A stretch of 64,000 nucleotides of DNA from contig SRSI01000066.1 in NCBI GenBank assembly GCA_005656395.1, forward strand, positions 930,001 to 994,000. Direction: 5' to 3'. This DNA is from Strongyloides papillosus. Taxonomy: Eukaryota > Nematoda > Chromadorea > Rhabditida > Strongyloididae. Each line of letters starts with the position of its first letter. Within the stretch, counting starts at the first letter, position 1. A model generated the notes under the pieces. It saw only the letters and a program-made list of their open reading frames with translations. It did not search any database and was not told the origin of the DNA. Shown here in pieces: positions 47,728-58,436 of this stretch. A program made the translations under genes and the position numbers.

Positions 47728-49538
47728 GCTATTTCTCCTTGAGTCAAATTAAAAGTGGTATTTTTTGTTTTATTTGTCGTTTAAACAATGATATAAGATA
47801 TTTATAGCAATCCTCACAGTTTCTTGACAAGAGTTTTAATTTGCTTTTAACTTTCTAAAAACTAAATATACATAAAGAATTTGTCAAACAGTGATTTCAA
47901 TATAACATTTTCAAAAAGTTTAATGTGAACAGAAATAAAGGGACAATCAAAATTTGGCGTTAAAATGAAAAGTTACAGTGGCAAGACTCCAATATTCAAA
48001 GTTAATATATTTTTTTTACTCGCAATTTTTATACTTTAGTAAATAAGAAGACGTTTTACAAGTAAATTAGCGAACATTAAAAGTAATAGAATAAAGTTGA
48101 AAAGTTATAATTTGAGAAGAAGAATTTTGTGAAAACATTTGGTTTTTTTTTGTCATGTTGAATTTAATTGTCAATAAATAACCATATTTACTGAAGCTCC
48201 ACTCGACATATAAAAAAATCACTTCTGCATTTTGCATATTAGAGTTAAATTCATTAATTATAATGGGACGTTTTTTTGATACATTTCTTCTCAGAGGAAA
48301 TATAAGGTAAATAATTAAATGGCAAAGAATTTTTAAGATTTTTGGTATCGTTCAATTCGGTTTTTTATGCTGATAATGTACATGACATTTGCTTTATATT
48401 ATTTTTGGCCATTAAAAAATTATTTACAATTCAAAAAGAGGACATTTCCTAATTTAATTTTTTGAATATTTTTATATCTGCTCAGCATAGTAGGCATGAA
48501 ACGAAGAATGAAGCGTTAGCACTTTCAACCTTCTAGATTTCAGAATTCCTTTATGGAATTCCGCGTGTAAATATATTTCAACAAAAGGTATAGGAATATT
48601 TAGAAAAATTAAAAAATGTTTATTCGTAGAAGAGGATAGTAAAGCCGAACTCTTAAAAAACGGCTTTTTTGAATTAATTGACGAATATCACTTTGGTAAA
48701 GTAGTCTCGCATACAATATTAGTATGAATGTGTTTTATTATTGTGTATTTAATAACTTAATTACCATAAAATTAAAATAGATTGTAGTTTCTTTGCTGTT
48801 TCAGAAGTTTTTTGGTGGCAAATTACAAGAGACAGATCGGACTTCTAAGCGATTAGAGCTTACATAATATAGAGTCTTGGAAATTAACATTCACTACTAT
48901 TAGTAAATATTTTAAAACTTAAACCAATTAAAAATTTCTTTAGTAAATAATATTCTTTTATCTCGTATCAATATATACTTTAATTTTTTACTCTTATGAG
49001 TAGCAACTTGCACAATTTTTTCACCAAAATTTCAAACTGCCTCTAATTTTCTAGAAATTGATAATTAGATAGAGTTTTATGCGCTGATTCCATTTTTGAA
49101 ATAATATTTCAAAAATGTTAAGTGTAAACACCCAAAAAAAGGAGTAAACAAAACTTTTGCGTGGAGATAAAAGTTACAGAGGCGTGATTTCAACTATCTT
49201 TAGAGTATTACTTTATTTGTTTACTTTTGGCATATTTGAGTAAATAAACACATAATAATTCATTTATTAAAGCAACCAATTAATAATAAGCTTAAAATTA
49301 ATCGTTAAAAGTGAAAGAAATTTTTAAAAATTATTTTTAATTTAAATTTCAACATGAAAAGTATAGTTTTTACAGTCACCTGTAAAATTCCATTAATTGA
49401 CCATATTTAGATTTAAATTATTATCTGAATTATAAAATTTTTTACAAGAATTTTACTTGTTCCTTTTGTTACTTTTTCTGTAGTTACTTGTTATAGATTT
49501 TAATTCATTTATTCTAGCCACTGACATAGGTGGTTTAT
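47728..49538. repeat. Repeat-rich non-coding stretch with diverged direct repeats
   Basis: 1.8 kb with no gene. Two diverged direct copies of one sequence start near 47,925 and 49,115; shared words include AAAAGTTACAG[TA]GGC and TTGAGTAAATAA-like text, and both continue to a CCATATTTA word. A separate block near 48,306-48,432 (AATTAAATGGCAAAGAATTTTT ... GCTGATAATGTACATGACAT) has a diverged copy near 54,172-54,320. A perfect small hairpin GAATTCC-TTTAT-GGAATTC lies near 48,542. These look like remnants of old mobile elements. Confidence 0.5.
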
Positions 49539-52500
49539 CTAAATTTGAAACCATTGCCTTCCACTGTCAAGTTCTTGATTTTCTTCATCATTCAATGATT
49601 CTATATCAGTCATTTCATACTCCTCTATAAGTTCTTCCAATGTTTCTAAACTTAAATTTGTTGTGGTTGAAATACTTGATGCCATTGAACTATTTTCCAT
49701 ATCAAAACTTTCAATTGGTTCTGGAGAATTAAAATTTTTTATATAACATTCCACCTTTTTAAAAAGTTTTTCATGCTTTTCAATATTCTTATCAAATTTT
49801 GGCAAATTTAATCTAATATTTTTGTTCTTTTTCCACAGTTTTAGCTAGTGATTTAGGAATTTTTTTTTCTGTCCTTTTGCCCGTAATTGAGATAGTTTTT
49901 CATTGAGATCTTCAATTGAACATATTGTTTGTTTTAATTTTAATTCATCATTTAATAAATTTTTTGCATTTTCTTTCATTTTCTTTCTTTCACATGTCTC
50001 TACAAGTTTTGTACATATGTCCATTTTTCCTTTAAGTATACCTTCAGAGTAGCTTCTAAAATCACTTTCTAAACTTAATCCCATACTCTTTATATTCTTA
50101 AAAAGTTCATTCTGTTCCTCTTGATTCATTCTATCTATTACTTCCATCATTTTATTATGGGCTGCAGCCACTTGTGCAGACCTCATTATTATATTTTTAT
50201 GAGATGCTCTTACAGTAGTGTGTTTTATTTGTGGAAAAATTCTTTCTGAAATAATATTTGTTTGATTTTTTATCGAACAACCAATTCGAGCTTCTTCTTT
50301 TATTATTTTTTCATAGACTTTTATAAATCTTTCTTTAACTTCTCGAATTGTTTCTTCCATAATCTTTGCTATTTTGTGTTTTTGAGATGTTGAATTTTCA
50401 TTTTTAAATACTTTTTCTAATAATCCAGAAAGAATTTTCAACGGTCTTTATCTAAAAGCAGAATTGTATTTTGTACCAAATTCTTCTTCAATTTTTTCTA
50501 TTTTAGGAAGTTCAAGACAATTTCTTACTTCTATAAATTCCGTTAAATGTTTCATATAATCTAAGAACTCTTTAATATCAGGCGATTCTGCTGCTCTAAT
50601 TATTGGATAAATTAGTAATTCATGCAAGTAGGCTGTAAATGCTAAAATGTTAACAACCTCTTCACATTGCAGCATTGTTAATATCTTTTTACAGATCCCA
50701 TAAGTATTCTCATTAATTTTTGAAAATTCTATCAAATCACTATAGTTATAAAGTAAATCTTGACAAATGACTCCATAAATTTGTGAACGATTTCCAGCTA
50801 TGGCAGTAATTTTTGGTATTGGCTTGATTGCGATTTTTTCTTCCTTTTTTCTCTATCAATTCTATTTTTATTGAACGTATCGAAAGCGCCGGCCGGAGGA
50901 TGGTATGCTGCATTACGAAGACACAGTTCTTTAGAAACTTCTTTAATAAACTTTAGTGTTTCTTCTTCAGACGATAACATATTTAGCGAAATTCCTACAG
51001 CTTTTGATATTGAACTACCAACATGCGCAAGACAAGAATAAGTGACACATTTTCTTATTTCATTAGATTCTTTTTCTTCATTAATCTTTTTTTCAAACAA
51101 TTCATAAGCCTTTTTTCCTGTTCTTGCATTATCTCTCATAAATCCATGTATGCAATTATATGTATCGTCTATTAGTTTTTGTTCAAAAGTTCCAGTCACT
51201 TTTGCTAACGTCCTCAGAAGGTTTTCAAAAGCCTTAACAATAGACTCCGCTGATTTATCGGCTATTTCAACGGTGCCTAAAACTATCTCGTAGTACTGGC
51301 TTTCCGCATTTCCACATAGATGAAAGTTTGTAATTTTTCATTTTTAAATGTTGTCTCGTCTTGAAATAAGGTTCCATTTCCTTTTTTTGCTATAAATTCC
51401 TTAAGCAAGTATCCTGAGACATACAGTGAACAAACTTTGAATTCTTTGGACCACTTGTATATTGTTCTGATGCTAATTCCACATTCTAATTCCTGATTAA
51501 AAAAGCATTTGGCTGCTTGTTTTAAGCCAAATTCAATTTTTTCATACGGTGTGAAGCATTCCAGCATACCAAAAACGTACTTTTTTGTATTAAGAGTGAA
51601 AGTTTTTCCATCTTTATGCAAATTTATTCCAACGTTTCTTTGATCTTCCAACTCTTTATTTACTAAACCAAGTTGAATATTTTTTTCAATAATTTCACTT
51701 TGTAATTCTGTAGTAAGTTTATGTGATTTTTCTACTGCATAATTGGCATTGTTTAAATTTGTTTTCAGCATACTGTTTTCTTTTTTAAGTAGATCATTTT
51801 CTTTTTGAATTTTCGTTACCAAACTCATTTGCCTAGATAGCTCTTTATTTAGATCTTCTATCTCTTTAGAATATTTTTGTCTATCATTTTCATTTGATTT
51901 TCTTTCTTTCCATAGCATTGCTCTGTGGCTCTCTATTTTCTTTCTAGCTGCTTCATTTGATTGTTCCAGTCTACAAGCCCAATAGTCTTTGGGATCCTTT
52001 GTTCTATTCATGTAATTCTGAAAATTGCATTTATTGGTTACATAAAAAAAAACTTACATTTCTTTTTAATTCAGAACGTTCTCTAGATTGTTCTCTTCGC
52101 TCTCTTCGTTCTCTTTCAGATTCGACCGCTTCACTAAAATATCTACTAAGTCCTTCTGAAACAATTTTTGATGTTTCCCTAGCTTCATATCTTGAAGAAT
52201 CATCTAATCTTGCATATTTTCTAGAAGAACATTCTTCCTCTCTTCTTCTTCTTTCTACTTCTTCCTCTCTTCTTCTTCTTTCTGCTTCTTCCTCTCTTCT
52301 TCTTTTTTCTGCTTCTTCCTCTCTTCTTTTTCTCTCTTCATCTTCTCTTCTTCTTTCTTCATCTTCTCTTCTTCTTCTTTCTTCATCCTCTCTTTTTCTT
52401 CTTTCTCTAGATTCAAGTCTTCTCAAACGTTCATCCCTATCTCTTGAAATATCTCTTAGGATTGAAATGTCAGGAGCATTGAAAACTGGTAGTTCTCTCT

Positions 52501-52603
52501 CTCTACTTTCATCTTCATGACCACTAAATGAACTAATTCTTGATTCTCTGAATAAAGTTCTTCTAGTTTTTGATCCTGGGCGTTTTCCTCTTGATCTCTC
52601 CAT
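49539..52603 (-). pseudogene. Transposase-like gene broken by frameshifts and one stop
   Basis: Exon 1 (52603-52058) encodes 182 aa with a long Arg/Glu-rich single helix. It splices in phase (43-base intron) to exon 2 from 52017, which has a coiled coil (residues about 190-300) and then GTLFQDETTFKNEKLQTF. The reading then shifts frame near 51,283-51,320 into YYEIVLGTVEIADKSAESIV, HGFMRDNARTGKKAYELFEK and CVTYSCLAHVGSSI. It shifts again at an A-run near 50,833-50,850, meets an in-frame TAA at 50,448-50,450, and shifts once or twice more near 49,815-49,868. The order Asp-Glu-Thr-Thr ... LGxxExADKSA ... MRDxxxxxK ... CxxH parallels a multicopy animal family of transposase-like proteins with RNase H-fold spacing (from memory, unverified). 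At least two shifts lie at homopolymers, so sequencing error is possible. A mariner copy lies 38 bases upstream of its ATG. Confidence 0.6.
52221..52415 (-). repeat. Arg/Glu codon repeat, homopurine on the minus strand
   Basis: About 195 bases are nearly all purine on the minus strand (pyrimidine on the plus strand), built of GAA/GAG and AGA/CGA-type codons in units such as RRREEEAE and RREDEE. It encodes the single-helix part of the transposase-like gene. The plus-strand Ser/Leu frame over it is a shadow. Confidence 0.85.
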
Positions 52604-52641
52604 GGTAAACTTTAAATTTTTGTTGTAGTTACAGCAATATA

Positions 52642-53517
52642 TTAGGTTTTTGCAAAAGTTCTGTTGTATTTTCTATGGTCATTTTTAATCATCAAAAAAA
52701 TATGATTACAATTGATATAAAATTAAGCTATTATAATAATTAGATAGTACCACTTCTTAACTTTAAAATTCGTATAATCACAATTTGTTACACCGTCTAT
52801 GCTACATTTTCTTTTGCTAAAAGTGGATGTGGTCAGAAGTTATTTTTAACACTGTATTTTCTAAGAGCTCCAAATAAGACAATTGACAACTGACGATTTT
52901 AAAAATTTATGTGGAGCATTAGAAGAAGATGTAGTAGATGCGGTAACTATGTTAAGATCGTTTTCAAAGTTCCAAGACAAAGAAATGAATCTCGGAAATG
53001 GAGCATGCGTTTGTATGGCTTCAGCTTCGAATGAAGATTTTTTGAGATTCTATGATTTCTAAACTACTTTTAATAACTTCTATTTTAAAATTCTATTAAA
53101 ATTAAACAAAAAAATTCTGAAATTCGAAAAATGGCAAAAATGTTGTTCTTCACGATAACGACATGTGACATTGAAGACTCGAAAAATTCTGGATAAGAGA
53201 AGTTATGAATTACTCTCGCACACAACATATTCTCCAGATGTTTCTCTATCTAATCACTACCTGCTCTTATCTCTACATAACTTCTAAGACGGTAAGTACT
53301 TCATTAAAGTTGGCAAGGCAAATGTTGGTTTTTTTGAAACTTTCTTCAAAAAGGATGGAAAATTCTTCACATCTGGAAACGATAAGGTGGCTAATAAATG
53401 GAGACTAGTTGTAGATTATATTCGATAATATATTGTAAATTAGACATACTTCTTATTAACATTACAAACATTTAAAAATTTTGTAAAAAATACGACAGAA
53501 CTTTTGCAACAACCTAA
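52642..53517 (+). mobile_element. Internally deleted, decayed mariner element
   Basis: An 876-base element with terminal inverted repeats of about 33 bases, left TTAGGTTTTTGCAAAAGTTC and right (reverse complement) TTAGGTTGTTGCAAAAGTTC, the classic mariner end, flanked by TA on both sides (52640-52641 and 53518-53519). Inside, the plus strand keeps a stretch of the transposase N-terminus (GALEEDVVDAVTMLRSFSKF, matching the HTH-to-WFxKFRxGD region). It also keeps a C-terminal stretch in another frame with a stop (YSPDVSLSNHYLLLSLHNF, like SPDLAPSDYHLFRSLQNFL). An internal deletion and frameshifts remove the catalytic middle, so it is non-autonomous. Full mariners are about 1.3 kb. Confidence 0.85.
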
Positions 53518-56120
53518 TACAATAATCAAAATGATTGTTAAAGTTTTGTGAAATCCATCTTTTAATAGCTTTTTTAATAAATCCATCTAATCATTTGTTT
53601 GTTTGTAAATATCGTAAATCTACTTAATAAATAACATAGCAAGGTAGTATTGAATCGGCACATATTTTAAATAAAATGTTGTCTTTGCTTATTAAAACAT
53701 AACGCCAATTTTGTATATTTAGGATAAATTGATATTTCACATAATTACGATATTTAATTATTAATAATAATTGTTTTGTATTGTAAAAAACTTTTTATGA
53801 TGGATAAAGTTCTAATTTTAAATAATATTAAAACTATAAAAAGTTAATTCTCGACACGTTTAAAAATAGCTTGAAACCCCCAGGCTACCTATGAAGATGA
53901 TTAATGTCTCATTCGATAGCCAAGACTTTCTTCTACAAACGCATGGAGGCGATTTTTGATATTTGTCTTTATTAAGAAGGTATTTAAATTTGAATATTTT
54001 TTTTGCAACATTTTTTTTGTTAAATTACTCTCAATTTTCAATACATTTTAAAATAGCTTGAGGCTCCCAGACTATCTATGAAGACGATTAATGTTTCATT
54101 GGATGGTTAAGACTTTGTTCTAAAAACGCATAGAGGCGATTTTAAATATTTGCCTTTTTAAGGAAAATATGAGTCAAATAGTTAAGTGGCAAAAAATTTG
54201 TTTCAGTATTTTACAACAATTTTTTATTTCTAGATTAAGATTTTTACGCTGATTACGAATATCACATTAATTATTTATAATTATTGTTTATTAAAATGTT
54301 ATTCATAGTTATTTACAGTTAAAATAGGGGTGCATTTTTCGTCTACTTTTTAATGTTGGAACAACGTTTTTTAAAAAAACAGGATTGTGCAGGTTGCTAC
54401 TTATGAAAGGTTGAAAAATTTTTTAAAAGAAACTAAACATTAATTTGAAAGATTTAAAGGTTATAAAATACCATGATTTAAAAGATGCACTTTTGAACAA
54501 TCACATAAAATCAAATCTTTCTCTCACGAAGGCTGTTATGTAAAACTATTTTTTTTGTGCATATACTTTCGTAGGTCTCATTTTTGCATATACAAAATTT
54601 CACAAAATAAAATACATTTTATTTTTTTGTATATACAGTTAATGTGAAGATAACTATTTTAAAGTAATAGGCTTATGTCAAAAATCATAAAGTGCATATA
54701 CCCTTTGTTTTTAAAATCACTAAACAAAAAATGATGAGCGGAAACATTCCTTTCATTTTTTTTTCATAATGTATTTTGTCTACACACAAAAAAAAAATGG
54801 GACACACAATTTCGAAAAATGTAGTAAATTTGTCCCACCTAATAAAATTTGAATTTTGTTAATTTGCGGCTAATTTTATCGCATTGTTTCGCATATAAAA
54901 ATAACATAGATAATTAAAAAATTATTAAATATTTATTATTTTATATTAATCTAGTATTTTTAAAATAACTTTTTTATTAAAATTAAAGAAAAAAAAAGTA
55001 ATTCTTAAATTATTATAACATATACGTCCTATTTATAAAATAAATAATATAGTATAAACTAACAGAAGTACTTAATATTTGTGCTTTTATTAGTAGTTTT
55101 TAAAAAAACAATTAAAAAGGGTAACTATTTGAATTTACTGGTTTTGGTATAATTTATTTATCAACATGATATAAATTTTCTAACTATTTAATATTTTCTA
55201 AAAAAATATATGATATCGGTGAAAACAAAATCTCTAATTTTTTTATAAACTTAAGAGGATATCATATTTCTCATTTTAAGTTAATTTTGTTTTAAAAAGA
55301 GTTGATTATAAAACGGCATTATTTTATATTATTATTGCACGTGAAAATATTCCCTGAATTTGGTTTATGAAAAAATTGTTGCACGAGATTCCATAATTTC
55401 AGCAGAAATAATTGAAAAGTCTATATCGGAACATGTTTTGCAAACTAAAAAGTCAATTTCATACAAAATTAAATGAAAATATTCCTTTAAATTAAACTAA
55501 TATTTTTCTTCATTTCAATGGTTAAGGCAGCTTTCCTGAAAAATGGAGGAAAAATTCTCTATCAATTTTTTTATATTTATACACACAAAGTTATGATACT
55601 GAAAAACCTTCTGATTTTAGGACAGTACCTTTAGACAAAGAGTAATAAATTTATCTTTTGTCTAGAGTTATCATAAAAAGCTATTGGTGTCCCATGAAAG
55701 TTAGATTAATAAGAATAATTTGTATACATATTTTTGTTGTAGGAAAATTGCCTTTCTATAACTCTACATGATACCATGTATATTTATGAAAATTTGAATT
55801 ATCTCCACATTTCTAGGCATCAACGATATTTTTTAACATAAAAATATGATATTACAGTTGTTTTATAACCAATAAAATGAAAACTATTAAGATCATTATA
55901 ATAACTGTTGAATTACTTGTTGAAAAAAACGGAAACTTCACTTTTTTAAAATATATGGACTTTTTAGTTGAAACTTTTAGTAAATAATTTTTTAGACTTC
56001 TTATTACTATGTTTATATAAATGAAAACACTTAATAGAAGAAATATTTTATCACTAATTACAACAAGTTTTAAAGAAAGCTATAATTATTTAAACATAAT
56101 TTATTTTTCATATTTTCTTA
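53518..56120. other. Non-coding, repeat-derived stretch
   Basis: 2.6 kb of A+T-rich sequence containing the tandem repeat listed separately. It also holds a diverged copy (54,172-54,320) of a block at 48.3 kb and a small hairpin near 54,800-54,837 (GGGACA..AATTT / AAATTTGTCCC). A plus-strand run of about 42 codons near 55,370-55,475 (IVARDSIISAEIIEKSIS) looks faintly protein-like but has no ATG or splice context. No gene can be supported. Confidence 0.45.
53843..54190. repeat. Two tandem copies of a 187-base unit
   Basis: Copy 1 begins near 53,843 and copy 2 near 54,020. Both contain AAATAGCTTGA, then CTATGAAGA[TC]GATTAATGT and AAGACTTT, then AAACGCAT[GA]GAGGCGATTTT, with the anchor word AAATAGC at 53,864 and 54,051. 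Identity in the core is high and drops at the ends. There are no coding features. Confidence 0.75.
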
Positions 56121-57700
56121 CACACCGGTAAGATGACCGGATTTTATGCTTTTTCGCGCATTTCGGCGGGTAAAGACGCATTTTTATAACTTTAGGGCGC
56201 ATCGTAAAAGTGATATTAAAACATTTTGTATTGTTATTTTTATTAAAAATTAAGTACTATACTTTTTTAAAAATTCAAAAATTTCAATTTTAAAGGTGTT
56301 TTTCACCTCAAAAAATACCCAAAAATGGCACTTTTTGGGACTTTACAGGAGCTACCACGAGATTTCAAAAAATATGGGATAGGTATCGTTCGATTCCTAA
56401 ACTTCTTATCTATAACATATTTTTTTTTCGAGGGACATTTTCAGAGAGGGAAAAAAGTTATGAGACAAAAAGTAAGTTTACCTCAAAAAGTACCAAATTT
56501 TATTGTAAAAATAATAAAAAATAATTGTTAAAGTTATAAAACATATTTAAAATTAAAAATATATATTATGAAACTTTTAAAGAATGCAAACAAATAAAAA
56601 AAGCAAGCAATAAATATGTAAAAAATGCCAACAGGCTCTTTATCAAAACAAAGTGATTTTTGACTAAAAATGCTAACAATTGTTAGCTATAAAGTCATAA
56701 ACAATTAATTTTTCTTAACTATTTGATTTATTTACCTATCTCAATATGCCTAGAAAAATAAAATTTGCTTTATTAAGATTTAAAACTAGCTGTCTCAATA
56801 TAAATATGCTAATGCACAAACAAAAAGAAGAAATGAACTTTTTAAAAGCCTTAGGACTTTTTATATAAGTTGTAATTATGCATTAATGATGAATTAACAA
56901 AATGATTTGAATATCTACATTTAAAGTTTGAAGAATCTTTGCAAACATTCAACTTTAACTAAAAAATTCTTTGTATTACCGAAATATCATATATTTGGTT
57001 GATCATTTAGTTGAATTTATTGGTGATTATGGGATCTCTTGTTATTTCAGTGAGCAAGAAATTAAGAGTTTATATGCTTGGTTTAAGAATGACTCAATTT
57101 GTTTTCATTATATAACTTATAATACCACAAAACAACGAAAAAAATGTTTTATTTAATGAAAGCAGCAAATAATTGTCACGAATTTTAAAATTGTTAATAT
57201 TTTCAAAATTTTTTCATTTTTTTTACTTTTATATAATGAATATTTGAATTTATACAAAAATACTAAAAAAAGTTATGTATAAATATTGTTTTACGTTTTT
57301 TATCATTAAAAATTTGGTACTTTTTGAGGTAAACTTACTTTTTGTCTTATAACTTTTTTCCCTCTCTGAAAATGTCCCTCGAAAAAAAAATATGTTATAG
57401 ATAAGAAGTTTAGGAATCGAACGATACCTATCTCATATTTTTTGAAATCTCGTGGTAGCTCCTGTAAAGTCCCAAAAAGTGCCATTTTTGGGTATTTTTT
57501 GAGGTGAAAAACACCTTTAAAATTGAAATTTTTGAATTTTTAAAAAAGTATAGTACTTAATTTTTAATAAAAATAACAATACAAAATGTTTTAATATCAC
57601 TTTTACGGTGCGCCTCGGAGATATGAGATTTTATAAAAACGACGCGGAAAAGCGTCATTTATGCAAAATCCCGTTTTTAATACTACGCGTTAGCGGTGTG
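56121..57700. mobile_element. 1.58-kb element with about 385-base terminal inverted repeats
   Basis: The left arm (56,121-56,500) and right arm (57,310-57,700) are near-perfect reverse complements over their inner 290 bases and clearly diverged over their outer 90. The outer tips agree again as CACACCG. CTTA directly flanks both tips (56117-56120 and 57701-57704), a possible 4-base target duplication. The 0.8-kb middle has no coding frame of note. Short frames inside the arms are by-products. It is probably a non-autonomous DNA transposon; the superfamily is not determined. Confidence 0.82.
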
Positions 57701-58436
57701 CTTAATGTTCAATGAAAAACACTTTTTTTGTATATCAGTATATTAATAATGCTTCTTAATAAAAAACAATCATAGAATTACATTTTTTTTAATTCTTATC
57801 TGTCACATTTTTAAAAGTTAAAAGTATAAAAATAAAATTAAATATATAGCAAATCTAAAAAATTCGTAGTAATGTTTCTATGTAGTAATAATTATTCTGT
57901 AATATGTGAAACAATAATAAATAATGTAAAGGTACTATACTTTTAAGAAATTTTGATTGCAAAAATGAGGTAAGATTTCTGAAACACATATGAATAAATG
58001 AGTAATATTTTATAAATTGACTAATCTTATTATTGTTTACAATATTAGTTTGTGCATAAGAGTTCTAAAAAAAGTATATATAGGTAACTTCTCTTTTAAA
58101 ATAAATAAAATTAAAGTATTTAAATAGTAATGGCAATTTTTAAAATCATCTAGTAATGTTATACGTGTTTGACGGAGTTCTTCTTGATCTACTAGAATAA
58201 AAAAAATATCTTAATTAACTACCTCAAAAATTAATAAAGTATAAATATTTGTTAATTAATTTTGGCTATACACTGATAAACTCTAGTTTATTTTATGTCA
58301 CATAATGTAACTGTCTATTTTATAATTTTATTATTATTAATTTTATTTTTTTAAAATAAGAATGACGCATATGACTTTTAAGTTTTCAGGAAAATATTCG
58401 TGAAACACCAATAGCTTTTATGATATCTCTAGATAC
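57701..58436. other. Region after the last traced exon; possible further exon
   Basis: Mostly A+T-rich non-coding sequence. One minus-strand frame from a TTATTCTAG acceptor near 58,190 reads DQEELRQTRITLLDDFKNCH, which looks coding and could be another exon of the minus-strand gene upstream. Its phase does not match the preceding exon, so it is not joined here. Confidence 0.4.

Noticed and set aside
47367..47807. 146-codon plus-strand frame
   Set aside because: Overlaps the 5' exons of the F-box-like gene on the other strand, which has proper splice joins.
51298..51317. 20-base GT...AG segment that would restore frame in the transposase-like gene if it were an intron
   Set aside because: Far shorter than any intron here (35 bases or more); a frameshift is the simpler reading.
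51957..52520. 187-codon plus-strand Ser/Leu-rich frame
   Set aside because: Antisense of the Arg/Glu repeat; low complexity, no protein features of its own.
56380..56400. GTTCGATTC word resembling a tRNA T-loop
   Set aside because: No acceptor, D-arm or anticodon stem around it; it is part of the TIR arm and occurs inverted near 57,416.
56325..56531. 68-codon plus-strand frame with a hydrophobic patch
   Set aside because: Lies mostly within the left TIR arm; the same bases occur inverted in the right arm, so it is repeat sequence.
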